A stretch of 64,000 nucleotides of DNA, from contig NZ_MSCP01000001.1 of the NCBI RefSeq assembly GCF_002954715.1, positions 1 to 64,000 of the forward strand. Direction: 5' to 3'. Position numbers and translations under genes: made by a program. Positions 51,317 to 60,690 of this stretch are shown here, in pieces. The stretch is from Aliivibrio sifiae (GTDB taxonomy: Bacteria; Pseudomonadota; Gammaproteobacteria; Enterobacterales; Vibrionaceae). Numbering within the stretch: position 1 is the stretch's first letter; every line of letters begins with the position of its first letter. Under the pieces are notes generated by a model that saw nothing but the letters and a program-made list of their open reading frames with translations, had not been told where the DNA came from and made no database searches.

Positions 51317-52087
51317 ATGACATATCAAAGGATACGTCAGCCAAAGTTGTCCGATGTAATCGAGCAAGAGCTTGAACGGCTGATTTTAGAAGGAACCCTT
51401 TCTCCAGGGCAAAAGTTGCCAGCAGAAAGAGAGTTAGCAAAACAGTTTGATGTTTCTCGTCCTTCGGTACGAGAAGCAATACAACGTTTAGAGGCGAAGC
51501 ATTTATTAACTCGCCGCCAAGGTGGTGGAACATTTGTTAATAAGGGACTGTGGCAAAGTTTCTCAGAGCCGTTGTTAGATTTACTAGCAACTCACCCTGA
51601 AACACAGTTTGATTTACTTGAATCACGCCATGCGTTAGAAGGTATCTCTGCCTATTACGCCGCTTTACGTGGTAATGAAGAAGATTTTAAACGGATTAAA
51701 GAGTCACATAAGTTAATCCAACAAGCACAACAAGATGGTGATTTAAAAGCAGAAGCGTCTGCGGTTATGCATTGTCTTATTACGGTCACTGAATCGGCGC
51801 ACAATGTGGTATTACTTCACATGGTTCGTAGTTTAGAACCTTTGCTTGAACAAAACGTATTACAAAATTTTACTTTATTAAATCGTCGCGAAGCGGTGGT
51901 GAAAAAAGTAAGAGAGCATAGAGCTGAGATTGTAGAGGCGATAGTGTCAGGAAGGCCTGAAGAGGCGCGTTTGGCATCACACTCACATCTTGCTTATATT
52001 GAAGAAACATTGTTGGAATTGACAAAAGAAGAGAGCCGCCGAGAGTGCTCGCTTCGTCGAATTCAACAAAGTAATGATATGAATTAA
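51317..52087 (+). CDS. pdhR: Pyruvate dehydrogenase complex repressor PdhR
   Basis: GntR-family (FadR subfamily) transcription repressor that senses pyruvate. The 256-aa protein has an N-terminal winged helix-turn-helix ([47 protein letters not shown] region, about 12-60) and a C-terminal all-helical effector domain with the metal-binding-type H residues (for example [13 protein letters not shown] and HRAEIVEAI). Two perfect PdhR palindromes upstream indicate autoregulation of pdhR-aceEF. It is followed by aceE after 55 bp. Confidence 0.96.
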   Translation: MTYQRIRQPKLSDVIEQELERLILEGTLSPGQKLPAERELAKQFDVSRPSVREAIQRLEAKHLLTRRQGGGTFVNKGLWQSFSEPLLDLLATHPETQFDLLESRHALEGISAYYAALRGNEEDFKRIKESHKLIQQAQQDGDLKAEASAVMHCLITVTESAHNVVLLHMVRSLEPLLEQNVLQNFTLLNRREAVVKKVREHRAEIVEAIVSGRPEEARLASHSHLAYIEETLLELTKEESRRECSLRRIQQSNDMN

Positions 52088-52142
52088 TTCGATTCATATC
52101 ATTGTCACCCTATTTGAACCAACAAATAAAAGGATAGCTCGC

Positions 52143-54806
52143 ATGTCTGACATGAAGCATGACGTTGATGCACTAGAAACTCAAGATTGGTTAGAAGCTC
52201 TTGAGTCAGTTGTACGTGAAGAGGGTGTTGAACGCGCCCAGTATCTATTAGAGCAAGTTCTTGATAAAGCTCGTTTAGATGGTGTTGATATGCCAACTGG
52301 CATCAATACTAACTACATCAATACCATCCCTGTAACGCAAGAACCTGCGTACCCTGGTGATGTTACTCTTGAGCGTCGTATCCGTTCAATTATTCGTTGG
52401 AACGCAATCATGATCGTTCTACGTGCTTCGAAGAAAGATTTGGATCTAGGTGGCCACATGGCGTCTTACCAATCTGCAGCTGCATTTTACGAAGTATGTT
52501 TCAACCATTTCTTCCGTGCTCCAAATGAGACGGACGGTGGTGATTTAGTTTATTACCAAGGTCATATCTCTCCTGGTATCTACTCTCGTGCTTTCGTTGA
52601 AGGTCGTTTAACTGAAGAGCAACTAGATAACTTCCGTCAAGAAGTTGATGGTAAAGGTATTCCTTCTTACCCACACCCTAAACTGATGCCTGAATTCTGG
52701 CAGTTCCCTACAGTATCTATGGGTCTTGGTCCTATTTCTGCTATCTATCAAGCGCGCTTCCTTAAGTACCTTGAAGGCCGTGGCATGAAAGAGACTGGCG
52801 CTCAGCGTGTATATGCTTTCCTAGGTGATGGTGAGATGGATGAGCCAGAATCACGCGGTGCGATCTCTTTCGCTGCTCGTGAAAAACTGGATAACCTATG
52901 TTTCCTAATTAACTGTAACCTACAGCGTCTAGATGGCCCTGTTATGGGTAACGGTAGCATCATTCAAGAACTAGAAGGCCTATTTAAAGGTGCTGGCTGG
53001 AACGTTGTTAAAGTTATTTGGGGTAGCAACTGGGATTCACTACTTGCTAAAGACACGACTGGTAAACTTCTTCAGTTAATGAACGAAACTATCGACGGTG
53101 ACTACCAAACATTCAAATCTAAAGATGGCGCTTACGTTCGTGAGAACTTCTTTGGTAAATACCCTGAGACTGCAGCGCTTGTTGCTGATATGACTGATGA
53201 CGAAATCTTCGCTCTTAAGCGTGGTGGTCATGATTCATCTAAACTGTTCGCAGCATTTAACAATGCAAAAGAAACAGGCGGTAAGCCAACAGTGATCCTA
53301 GCTAAAACTGTTAAAGGTTACGGCATGGGTGATGCAGCTGAAGGCAAGAACATTGCACACGGTGTTAAGAAAATGGACATGACTCATGTTCAACACCTAC
53401 GTGATCGTTTAGGTCTAGAAGACATCCTTTCTGATGAGAAAATTAAAGAGCTTCCTTACCTTAAATTGGAAGAAGGTTCTGCTGAGTACAATTATTTACA
53501 CGCACGTCGTGATGCGCTACACGGTTACACACCTAAGCGTCTGCCTAAGTTTACTCAAGAATTCAAAGTGCCAGAGCTTGATGCATTTGCTCCTCTATTA
53601 GGTGAGCAGAAGCGTGATATCTCAACAACGATGGCTTACGTACGTACACTAAATATCTTACTTAAAGATAAGAACATTGGTAAGAATATCGTTCCTATCA
53701 TTTGTGATGAAGCACGTACATTCGGTATGGAAGGTCTATTCCGTCAGGTTGGTATCTACAACCCACACGGTCAAGATTACACTCCTGAAGATAAAGGCAT
53801 TGTTTCTTACTACAAAGAAGCAACTTCTGGTCAAGTTCTTCAAGAAGGTATTAATGAGCTAGGTTCAATGGCATCTTGGGTTGCTGCTGCAACATCATAC
53901 AGCACCAACGATCTTCCAATGATCCCATTCTACATCTACTACTCAATGTTTGGTTTCCAACGTATTGGTGACATGGCATGGTTAGCGGGTGACCAACAAG
54001 CACGTGGTTTCCTATTAGGTGCTACTGCAGGTCGTACAACGCTAAACGGTGAAGGTCTACAACACGAAGATGGTCACTCACACATCATGGCAAACACAGT
54101 TCCTAACTGTATTTCTTATGACCCAACGTTTGCTTACGAGCTAGCGGTAATCATGCAAGACGGTATTCGTCGCATGTACGGTGAGAACCAAGAAAACGTT
54201 TACTACTACCTAACAGTAATGAACGAAAACTACGCAATGCCAGCGATGCCAGAAGGCGCTGAAGAAGGCATCCGTAAAGGTATCTACAAGCTTGAGTCTC
54301 ATGCTGGTTCTAAAGCTAAAGTTCAGTTAATGAGCTCTGGTACGATCATGAACGAAGTACGCAAAGCTGCACAGATCCTAAGTGAAGACTATGGCGTAGC
54401 GTCTGATATCTTCTCTGTAACATCGTTCAACGAGCTAACTCGTGATGGTCAAGATGCAGAGCGCTACAACATGCTACACCCAGAAGCAGAAGCGAAAGTA
54501 CCGTACATCACAACTGTTCTTGGTAACGAACCAGCAATCGCTGCGACAGATTACATGAAGAACTATGCTGAGCAAGTACGTGCATTTATGCCAACTGAAT
54601 CATACAAAGTACTTGGTACTGATGGCTTTGGTCGTTCAGACAGCCGTGAGAACCTACGTCGTCACTTCGAAGTTAACGCAGGCTACGTAGTTGTTGCTGC
54701 TCTAACTGAACTTGTGAAACGTGGTGATATTGAGAAATCTGTTGTTGCAGAAGCAATTGCTAAATTCAATATCGATACTGAAAAAACTAACCCGCAATAC
54801 GCATAA
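52143..54806 (+). CDS. aceE: Pyruvate dehydrogenase E1 component
   Basis: Homodimeric thiamine-diphosphate-dependent decarboxylase of the pyruvate dehydrogenase complex. The 887-aa product equals E. coli AceE in length and has the ThDP-binding GDGEMDEPESRGAISFA...NCNLQRLDGP region (GDG at about 230, NN-type end), the KGYGMGDAAEGKNIAHGVKK active-site loop and GEGLQHEDGHSHI. Codon bias is strong. It runs in pdhR-aceE-aceF, 12 bp before aceF. Confidence 0.98.
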   Translation: MSDMKHDVDALETQDWLEALESVVREEGVERAQYLLEQVLDKARLDGVDMPTGINTNYINTIPVTQEPAYPGDVTLERRIRSIIRWNAIMIVLRASKKDLDLGGHMASYQSAAAFYEVCFNHFFRAPNETDGGDLVYYQGHISPGIYSRAFVEGRLTEEQLDNFRQEVDGKGIPSYPHPKLMPEFWQFPTVSMGLGPISAIYQARFLKYLEGRGMKETGAQRVYAFLGDGEMDEPESRGAISFAAREKLDNLCFLINCNLQRLDGPVMGNGSIIQELEGLFKGAGWNVVKVIWGSNWDSLLAKDTTGKLLQLMNETIDGDYQTFKSKDGAYVRENFFGKYPETAALVADMTDDEIFALKRGGHDSSKLFAAFNNAKETGGKPTVILAKTVKGYGMGDAAEGKNIAHGVKKMDMTHVQHLRDRLGLEDILSDEKIKELPYLKLEEGSAEYNYLHARRDALHGYTPKRLPKFTQEFKVPELDAFAPLLGEQKRDISTTMAYVRTLNILLKDKNIGKNIVPIICDEARTFGMEGLFRQVGIYNPHGQDYTPEDKGIVSYYKEATSGQVLQEGINELGSMASWVAAATSYSTNDLPMIPFYIYYSMFGFQRIGDMAWLAGDQQARGFLLGATAGRTTLNGEGLQHEDGHSHIMANTVPNCISYDPTFAYELAVIMQDGIRRMYGENQENVYYYLTVMNENYAMPAMPEGAEEGIRKGIYKLESHAGSKAKVQLMSSGTIMNEVRKAAQILSEDYGVASDIFSVTSFNELTRDGQDAERYNMLHPEAEAKVPYITTVLGNEPAIAATDYMKNYAEQVRAFMPTESYKVLGTDGFGRSDSRENLRRHFEVNAGYVVVAALTELVKRGDIEKSVVAEAIAKFNIDTEKTNPQYA

Positions 54807-54817
54807 GGTAGAAAACA

Positions 54818-56698
54818 ATGACAATCGAAATTAATGTACCTGATATCGGTGCAGATGAGGTTGAAGTAACTGAGATTCTAGTTAAGGTCGGTGACCGAGT
54901 TGAAGAAGAGCAGTCACTGATCACTGTTGAAGGCGATAAAGCTTCAATGGAAGTTCCTGCGTCTCAAGCGGGTATCGTTAAAGAAATTAAAATTTCTGAA
55001 GGCGATTCAGTAACAACTGGTTCTCTAATTATGATCTTTGAAGCTGAGGGTGCTGCTGCACCTGCTGCACCTGCTGCACCTGCAGCTCCAGTAGCTGCTC
55101 CTGCTGCGGCATCTGTTGCTGAGCTTAAAGAAGTTCATGTTCCAGATATTGGTGGTGATGAAGTTGAAGTAACTGAAATCATGGTTGCTATTGGCGACAC
55201 AGTAGAAGAAGAGCAATCTCTTTTAACTGTTGAAGGCGACAAAGCATCGATGGAAGTTCCTGCACCATTCGCTGGTACAGTTAAAGAAATCAAAATCGCT
55301 GCTGGTGATTCAGTGTCAACTGGCTCTCTAGTTATGATCTTTGAAGTTGCAGGTTCTGCTCCAGCAGCTGCTCCTCAAGCGGCAGCAGCAGCACCAGTTG
55401 CAGCGGCTCCAGCAGTCTCTGCTGAGAAAGAAGTTCATGTTCCAGATATCGGCGGTGATGAAGTTGAAGTAACTGAAATCATGGTAGCGGTTGGCGATAC
55501 AGTAGAAGAAGAGCAATCTTTAATTACTGTTGAAGGCGACAAAGCATCGATGGAAGTTCCTGCTCCTTTTGCTGGTACTATCAAAGAGATTAAGATTGCA
55601 GCTGGCGATACAGTATCAACTGGATCTCTAATCATGACATTTGTTGTTGAAGGCGCAGCACCAGTTGCAGCACAAACGACAGCAGCACCAGTTGCACAAG
55701 CAGCTCCAGCACCAGTTGCAGCGGCTTCTGCTCCAGCAGCTACAGGTGAATTTGAAGCAAACAACGAATATGCACATGCATCTCCAGTTGTTCGTCGTCT
55801 TGCTCGTGAGTTTGGTGTAAACCTTGCTAAAGTTAAAGGTACTGGCCGTAAAGACCGTATCCTAAAAGAAGATGTTCAAAGCTTTGTTAAAGATGCACTT
55901 AAGCGTCTTGAATCTGGTGCTACTGCATCAGCTAAAGGCGGTGACGGTTCAGCTCTTGGTCTACTTCCATGGCCAAAAATTGACTTCAGCAAGTTTGGTG
56001 AAACAGAAGTTAAGAAACTTTCTAAGATTAAGAAAATTTCTGGTGCTAACCTACATCGTAACTGGGTAATGATCCCGCACGTTACACAGTGGGATAATGC
56101 TGATATCACAGAGCTTGAAGCATTCCGTAAAGAGCAGAATGCAATCGAAGCGAAAAATGATACTGGTATGAAGATCACGCCACTTGTGTTCATCATGAAA
56201 GCAGTAGCGAAAGCACTTGAAGCATTCCCATCGTTTAACTCTTCTTTATCTGATGATGGCGAAAGCATTATCCTTAAGAAGTACGTAAACGTAGGTATCG
56301 CTGTTGATACGCCAAACGGTCTTGTTGTTCCTGTATTTAAAGACGTGAACAAAAAAGGCATTTACGAGCTATCTGAAGAGCTAATGGCTATTTCTAAGAA
56401 AGCACGTGCTGGTAAATTAATGGCTTCTGATATGCAAGGTGGTTGTTTCACAATCTCAAGCCTTGGCGGTATCGGTGGTACAGCATTTACACCAATCGTA
56501 AATGCACCAGAAGTAGGTATCCTAGGGGTATCTAAATCTGAAATTAAACCAGTTTGGAATGGCAAAGAGTTCGCTCCACGCCTACAGCTTCCTCTGTCTC
56601 TATCTTACGATCACCGTGTGATTGATGGTGCAGAAGGTGCTCGTTTCATTACTTTCTTAAACAGTGCATTATCAGACATTCGTCGCTTAGTACTGTAA
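54818..56698 (+). CDS. aceF: Dihydrolipoamide acetyltransferase, E2 of pyruvate dehydrogenase (three lipoyl domains)
   Basis: Core E2 subunit that passes acetyl groups from E1 to CoA on swinging lipoyl arms. The 626-aa protein has three lipoyl domains with lipoyl-lysines in [10 protein letters not shown] at K41, K142 and K242, joined by Ala/Pro-rich linkers, then a peripheral-subunit-binding domain ([15 protein letters not shown], about 320-355) and the catalytic domain with [13 protein letters not shown] and the active-site [13 protein letters not shown]. Domains 2 and 3 are almost identical in sequence. GGTAGAA precedes the ATG. Confidence 0.98.
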   Translation: MTIEINVPDIGADEVEVTEILVKVGDRVEEEQSLITVEGDKASMEVPASQAGIVKEIKISEGDSVTTGSLIMIFEAEGAAAPAAPAAPAAPVAAPAAASVAELKEVHVPDIGGDEVEVTEIMVAIGDTVEEEQSLLTVEGDKASMEVPAPFAGTVKEIKIAAGDSVSTGSLVMIFEVAGSAPAAAPQAAAAAPVAAAPAVSAEKEVHVPDIGGDEVEVTEIMVAVGDTVEEEQSLITVEGDKASMEVPAPFAGTIKEIKIAAGDTVSTGSLIMTFVVEGAAPVAAQTTAAPVAQAAPAPVAAASAPAATGEFEANNEYAHASPVVRRLAREFGVNLAKVKGTGRKDRILKEDVQSFVKDALKRLESGATASAKGGDGSALGLLPWPKIDFSKFGETEVKKLSKIKKISGANLHRNWVMIPHVTQWDNADITELEAFRKEQNAIEAKNDTGMKITPLVFIMKAVAKALEAFPSFNSSLSDDGESIILKKYVNVGIAVDTPNGLVVPVFKDVNKKGIYELSEELMAISKKARAGKLMASDMQGGCFTISSLGGIGGTAFTPIVNAPEVGILGVSKSEIKPVWNGKEFAPRLQLPLSLSYDHRVIDGAEGARFITFLNSALSDIRRLVL

Positions 56699-56968
56699 TT
56701 AGCGGTAATTGAAATAAACAATAAGGTGGCAAATAAGCCGCCTTATTGCTTCATAAATTGAAGGTTAACTTCAGTTTTTAGAATTAAATACAATTTACGG
56801 ATCTTAATACTTTCTATAGGAAGTGTATTAACCTGAATTGTTGTCTAGCTCACAGGCTAACCCCATCTTGCTTTCACACTGTTAACATATATGTAAAATA
56901 AAGTCAGTCTGAAAACAATACTAGAACATCGGTCAGCCTGTTAGGGAAATGACTATAACGAGGTCAAA
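56699..56968 (+). promoter_or_regulatory. aceF-lpd intergenic region with hairpin
   Basis: A stem of ATAAGGTGGC with GCCGCCTTAT (one G-U) at about 56721-56746 lies soon after aceF but is followed by TGCTTCAT, not a T run. The remaining 220 bp probably carry a separate lpd promoter, as lpd in E. coli has, since Lpd also serves 2-oxoglutarate dehydrogenase and glycine cleavage. No promoter hexamers could be fixed and no PdhR palindrome is present. Confidence 0.5.
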
Positions 56969-58399
56969 ATGAGCAAAGAAATTAAAGCCCAAGTTGTGGT
57001 ACTTGGTGCCGGTCCTGCTGGTTACTCTGCAGCATTCCGTTGTGCAGATTTAGGTTTAGAAACAGTTATCGTTGAACGTTACAACACACTTGGTGGTGTA
57101 TGTTTAAACGTTGGTTGTATCCCATCAAAAGCATTACTTCACGTAGCTAAAGTTATTGAAGAAGCAAAAGCGATGGCAGATCACGGCATCGTATTTGGTG
57201 AGCCTCAAACGGACATCGATAAGATCCGTTTATGGAAAGAAAAAGTAGTTACTCAACTGACTGGCGGTCTTGGCGGTATGGCTAAGATGCGTAAAGTAAC
57301 AGTAGTTAATGGTCTTGGTAAATTTACTGGCGCTAACACTATTGAAGTAACTGGTGAAGATGGCAATACAACAATCAATTTTGATAATGCGATTGTTGCT
57401 GCGGGTTCTCGTCCAATTAAACTGCCGTTCATTCCTCATGAAGACCCACGTATTTGGGATTCAACGGATGCACTTGAGCTTAAAGAAGTTCCTAAGAAAC
57501 TGCTTATCATGGGTGGTGGTATCATCGGCCTAGAAATGGGTACGGTTTATCACGCGCTGGGTTCTCAAGTTGACGTTGTTGAGATGTTTGACCAAGTAAT
57601 CCCTGCTGCAGATAAAGATATCGTTAAAGTTTATACTAAGCGTATTAAAAACAAGTTTAACCTAATGCTTGAAACGAAAGTGACAGCAGTTGAAGCGAAA
57701 GAAGATGGTATCTACGTTTCAATGGAAGGCAAAAAAGCACCAGCAGAAGCTGAGCGCTATGATGCTGTTCTTGTTGCAATCGGTCGTGTTCCAAACGGTA
57801 GTTTACTAGACGCTGAGAAAGCGGGTGTTGCTGTTGATGAACGTGGTTTCATTAATGTTGATAAGCAAATGCGTACTAACGTACCTCATATTCACGCTAT
57901 TGGTGATATCGTAGGTCAACCTATGCTTGCTCACAAAGGTGTGCATGAAGGTCATGTAGCTGCTGAAGTTATTTCTGGTAAGAAGCACTACTTCGACCCT
58001 AAAGTAATTCCTTCAATTGCTTATACTGAGCCAGAAGTCGCTTGGGTTGGTAAAACAGAGAAAGAAGCAAAAGCTGAAGGTATTAATTACGAAGCTGCAA
58101 GCTTCCCTTGGGCTGCATCAGGTCGTGCAATCGCTTCAGATTGTGCTGATGGTCTAACTAAGCTTCTTTTTGATAAAGACACTAACCGTGTTATCGGTGG
58201 TGCAATAGTTGGTACTAATGCTGGTGAACTTCTTGGCGAAATCGGCCTTGCAATTGAGATGGGTTGTGACGCTGAAGATATCGCATTAACTATCCACGCT
58301 CACCCAACATTGCATGAATCAATTGGTATGGCTGCTGAAATTTATGAAGGTTCTATTACTGACCTTCCAAATGCAAAAGCAGTGAAGAGAAAAAAATAA
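56969..58399 (+). CDS. lpd: Dihydrolipoamide dehydrogenase
   Basis: FAD-dependent E3 component shared by pyruvate and 2-oxoglutarate dehydrogenases and the glycine cleavage system. The 476-aa protein has the FAD motif VLGAGPAGYSAAFR, the redox disulfide C45-LNVG-C50, the NAD motif GGGIIGLEMG, and the C-terminal active-site HAHPTLHES (H and E of the dyad). AACGAGGTC gives a ribosome binding site. It is separated from aceF by 270 bp and ends at a strong terminator. Confidence 0.98.
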   Translation: MSKEIKAQVVVLGAGPAGYSAAFRCADLGLETVIVERYNTLGGVCLNVGCIPSKALLHVAKVIEEAKAMADHGIVFGEPQTDIDKIRLWKEKVVTQLTGGLGGMAKMRKVTVVNGLGKFTGANTIEVTGEDGNTTINFDNAIVAAGSRPIKLPFIPHEDPRIWDSTDALELKEVPKKLLIMGGGIIGLEMGTVYHALGSQVDVVEMFDQVIPAADKDIVKVYTKRIKNKFNLMLETKVTAVEAKEDGIYVSMEGKKAPAEAERYDAVLVAIGRVPNGSLLDAEKAGVAVDERGFINVDKQMRTNVPHIHAIGDIVGQPMLAHKGVHEGHVAAEVISGKKHYFDPKVIPSIAYTEPEVAWVGKTEKEAKAEGINYEAASFPWAASGRAIASDCADGLTKLLFDKDTNRVIGGAIVGTNAGELLGEIGLAIEMGCDAEDIALTIHAHPTLHESIGMAAEIYEGSITDLPNAKAVKRKK

Positions 58400-58430
58400 T
58401 TTTCTCTCAAACCATTAGAGTTTAAATATA

Positions 58431-58461
58431 AAAAAACCGCTGATTAATCAGCGGTTTTTTA
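58431..58461. terminator. Bidirectional terminator between lpd and litR
   Basis: CCGCTGATTAATCAGCGG (58437-58454) is a perfect palindrome, flanked by six As and by seven Ts. It ends the convergent lpd and litR transcripts. Confidence 0.9.
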
Positions 58462-58486
58462 TTATCTACTTTCTGAGTTCTGAATA

Positions 58487-59092
58487 TTATTTATAAATAC
58501 ACAGCATATTTAAGAAGCAGTTAGCCGTATCTTCAAGCTCTTCAGCGGTGTGCTTACGGTTTGCTTGAATAAATACGGTATAACAGATGCCGTGAAGCAT
58601 TTTTGTTAAATTCTCAGGCGTATGATCATTACATACTTCATTGCGTTCAATGCCTTCAGCAAACATAGTACGAATGATCTTTTGATTATTCACCTGCGTG
58701 CTCAAGAAAAGAGGCCATACTTCTTCGCGAGTGGAAGTGCTCCATTCAAACCAAACTTTAATCCACTTATTATCAGATTGAACAGTATCAATAATGTTCA
58801 TTAATAATGTGCTAAGGTTTGAACGAACATCAACATCAAGAGAAATTGAGTCTTTAACGAATTGATGGAATTGTTCTTCTACTTTATTTAATACATCATC
58901 AACAAGATCTTCTCTTGTCGGGAAATAATTAAATACCGTTGCTACTGATACTTGCGCTATTTCAGCAACATCAGCATGGCCGCCACGACCAATACCACGT
59001 TGTGAAAATACTTCAATTGCAATATCAAGTAGTTGTTCTTTACGCTTTTCTGGAGACAGCCTTGTTCTAGGCCTTTTTTGGATCGTATCCAT
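58487..59092 (-). CDS. litR: Quorum-sensing master regulator LitR (LuxR/HapR/SmcR family)
   Basis: TetR-family DNA-binding protein at the end of the LuxO-Qrr cascade; in A. fischeri LitR activates luxR and governs luminescence and colonisation traits. The 201-aa product has the family N-terminus RPRTRLSPEKRKEQLLDIAIEVF, the helix-turn-helix ADVAEIAQVSVATVFNYFPTREDLVDDVL (about 41-68) and the helical dimerisation/ligand domain with WFEWSTSTREEVWPLF. AAGGAT is eight bases before the ATG and abuts GUUGGC, the sequence that Qrr RNAs pair with. It is divergent from hpt, the same arrangement as hapR-hpt. Confidence 0.95.
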   Translation of the reverse strand: MDTIQKRPRTRLSPEKRKEQLLDIAIEVFSQRGIGRGGHADVAEIAQVSVATVFNYFPTREDLVDDVLNKVEEQFHQFVKDSISLDVDVRSNLSTLLMNIIDTVQSDNKWIKVWFEWSTSTREEVWPLFLSTQVNNQKIIRTMFAEGIERNEVCNDHTPENLTKMLHGICYTVFIQANRKHTAEELEDTANCFLNMLCIYK

Positions 59093-59420
59093 TTTATTAT
59101 ATCCTTGCCAACAAATTATTATTTTATATAGGGTTTTATTATTATTATGCTCAATAACTTTACATAAGGCTGCTTATATATTCAACAAATATTCACCTTA
59201 TCAATTAAAAATATGACGAACTTAAAGGTTATTTATAAAAAATTGCAATGGTTTACCGTATTAATCGTTTGGATTTTAATTGATTTTATAAAATGAGCCG
59301 ATTAATCACAAAGTGGTATGAAAAACTTTTGTAATTCGACACATGTCATTCGTGGTTTTGTTGTAAACTATATAGGTCTAAATCCTACCGAGGGTAGGTT
59401 CAACGAATAAGTGAGATGGT
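59093..59420. promoter_or_regulatory. litR / hpt divergent regulatory region
   Basis: These 328 bases hold the promoters of both genes. In the litR leader GUUGGC (complement of 59107-59112) adjoins the ribosome binding site and matches the conserved GCCAAC of Qrr sRNAs. TTATCAAT at 59198-59205 is an exact half-site of the LuxR/HapR consensus and could serve autoregulation. Near hpt, CCTACC/GGTAGG (59384-59398) forms a six-bp hairpin 22 nt before the ATG. Confidence 0.5.
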
Positions 59421-59948
59421 ATGAAACATACAGTAGAAGTGATGATCTCTGAACAAGAGGTAAGTCAGCGAGTTAAAGAATTAGGCCAACAAATATCTGA
59501 GCATTATAAAGAATCAGAAGGCCTAGTAATGGTTGGTTTATTACGTGGTTCATTTGTATTTATGGCCGACTTAGCTCGTGCTATTGAAGCGCCGATGACG
59601 GTTGATTTCATGACTGCATCAAGCTATGGCAATAGTATGGAAAGCACTCGTGATGTTCGAATCTTAAAAGATCTTGATGATGACATTAAAGGTAAAGATG
59701 TTTTATTAGTTGAGGATATTATTGATACAGGTAATACCTTGAGTAAAGTATGCGAGATCTTATCTATTCGTGAGCCAAACTCGATTGCTATTTGTACTTT
59801 ACTTGATAAACCTTCTCGTCGTGAAGTTGATGTTAAAGTTGATTGGATTGGCTTTTCTATTCCGGATGAATTTGTTGTTGGTGTCGGTATCGACTATGCA
59901 CAGAAATACCGTAATTTACCTTATATTGGTAAAGTAGTACCTCAATAA
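59421..59948 (+). CDS. hpt: Hypoxanthine phosphoribosyltransferase
   Basis: Purine-salvage enzyme that converts hypoxanthine (and less well guanine) with PRPP to IMP/GMP. The 175-aa product has the PRPP-binding [17 protein letters not shown] (about 93-109), the [18 protein letters not shown] segment and the base-binding [22 protein letters not shown]. Length is typical (E. coli Hpt 178-182). A GTGAGATGG stretch provides a weak ribosome binding site. Confidence 0.96.
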   Translation: MKHTVEVMISEQEVSQRVKELGQQISEHYKESEGLVMVGLLRGSFVFMADLARAIEAPMTVDFMTASSYGNSMESTRDVRILKDLDDDIKGKDVLLVEDIIDTGNTLSKVCEILSIREPNSIAICTLLDKPSRREVDVKVDWIGFSIPDEFVVGVGIDYAQKYRNLPYIGKVVPQ

Positions 59949-60251
59949 TAAATATTGGATATAATTAAACAAATTATTAAAGGCGGGGGATACATCAGTA
60001 TTTTCCGTTTTTTTATTATCTATAGAACTGCTGATTATAATATATAGCTAAAAATAGGGCGGTTTGGATATATACAAAATATTTACTAAGTAAATAACCA
60101 AGTCAATTCAATATATCAGTGTGTTTATTTTGTTTTATTTTTGTTGATGATTTGTGCTTGATTATTAATCGCTAGCGGTTACAATTTAACCGTAAATCAA
60201 ATTTACAACTTACCTATTTATAGAATTAATTTTAAGTTTTAGGAGGTCAAC
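59949..60251 (+). other. hpt downstream spacer and promoter region of the small-protein locus
   Basis: About 300 AT-rich bases follow hpt. No clear intrinsic terminator is visible; GGCGGGGG near 59983 and a T run at 60010 are not joined by a good stem. Near its end lies the promoter described at 60158-60185, and the last 11 bases hold the AGGAGGT site of the leader ORF. Confidence 0.45.
60158..60185 (+). promoter_or_regulatory. Candidate sigma-70 promoter of the leader-peptide/DUF1127 locus
   Basis: TTGATT (60158-60163) and TACAAT (60180-60185) are separated by 16 bp. Transcription would start near 60192, about 60 nt before the leader ORF and 245 nt before the DUF1127 gene. Both hexamers are good but not perfect matches. 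Confidence 0.5.
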
Positions 60252-60329
60252 ATGACAGTTATTCATTCATACAAAATGTGTTGCGCCACCATTACATCGT
60301 TTACGCCTGTTAACGATCTAACTTTATAA
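60252..60329 (+). CDS. Putative 25-aa leader peptide with strong Shine-Dalgarno
   Basis: An ATG at 60252 follows AGGAGGT (60241-60247) at four bases, one of the best ribosome binding sites in the window. The 25-aa product reads MTVIHSYKMCCATITSFTPV... and ends at TAA 60327-60329. It has a Cys-Cys pair but no membrane helix or signal peptide. A hairpin follows 10 nt later and then a small DUF1127-like gene, so a leader peptide that reports on translation is the simplest reading. I know of no described homologue; it is too short for automatic ORF calling. Confidence 0.5.
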   Translation: MTVIHSYKMCCATITSFTPVNDLTL

Positions 60330-60339
60330 TTAATTCGTA

Positions 60340-60378
60340 ACCTTCTTGGCTGCGAATATTGCGGCTATCTAAGAAGGT
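60340..60378 (+). promoter_or_regulatory. Nested hairpin between the leader ORF and the DUF1127 gene
   Basis: ACCTTCTT (60340-60347) pairs with AAGAAGGT (60371-60378); inside, GCTGC and GCGGC close a GAATATT loop. No T run follows, so it is not a simple terminator. The 3' arm is purine-rich and Shine-Dalgarno-like. Ribosomes translating or stalled on the leader ORF would sit just upstream of this structure. Confidence 0.5.
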
Positions 60379-60437
60379 ATATTCCTATCTTGTTTATTTT
60401 AGTCGCGTTATTTCTAGCTATATTTTGGAGAAATATT

Positions 60438-60689
60438 ATGCGTCATTCATTATATCTACATTTAGCTACTTTATTAATTAAAGCCGATTTTGCACGAGAA
60501 GAGCGCGAATGGAAGCGAAGAATTCGTAAGGTTCAATATGAAATCCCATGGGGAAATGAATACCTTTTAAAAGACATAGGTTTACATGTTGATGGCCGAA
60601 CAATTAGTGATCTTGAAGTTCCTGAAATTAAAGCTGAACGTCAAGTTCGTCATCTTCGTCGACTCATACGTTTGCGAATAACAACGTAA
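60438..60689 (+). CDS. Small arginine-rich DUF1127-like protein
   Basis: The 83-aa product (MRHSLYLHLATLLIKADF...) contains LLKDIGLHVDGRTISD, which resembles the core of DUF1127/YjiS-like small proteins (consensus LLxDIGLxRxxI), followed by a very basic C-terminus (RQVRHLRRLIRLRI). It has no signal peptide in this form. GGAG at 60428-60431 supports the ATG at 60438. The frame is open upstream to a TTG at 60390, which would add a hydrophobic stretch. The function is unknown; alphaproteobacterial DUF1127 proteins have been linked to RNA turnover and stress. Family assignment is tentative. Confidence 0.75.
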   Translation: MRHSLYLHLATLLIKADFAREEREWKRRIRKVQYEIPWGNEYLLKDIGLHVDGRTISDLEVPEIKAERQVRHLRRLIRLRITT

Positions 60690-60690
60690 T

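Noticed and set aside
55025-55764. Possible tandem repeat array in aceF
   Set aside because: The repetition is explained by three lipoyl domains and their Ala/Pro linkers; it is coding and in frame.
58431-58461. Perfect palindrome considered as an IS end or attachment site
   Set aside because: Flanking A and T runs and its place between convergent genes identify a bidirectional terminator.
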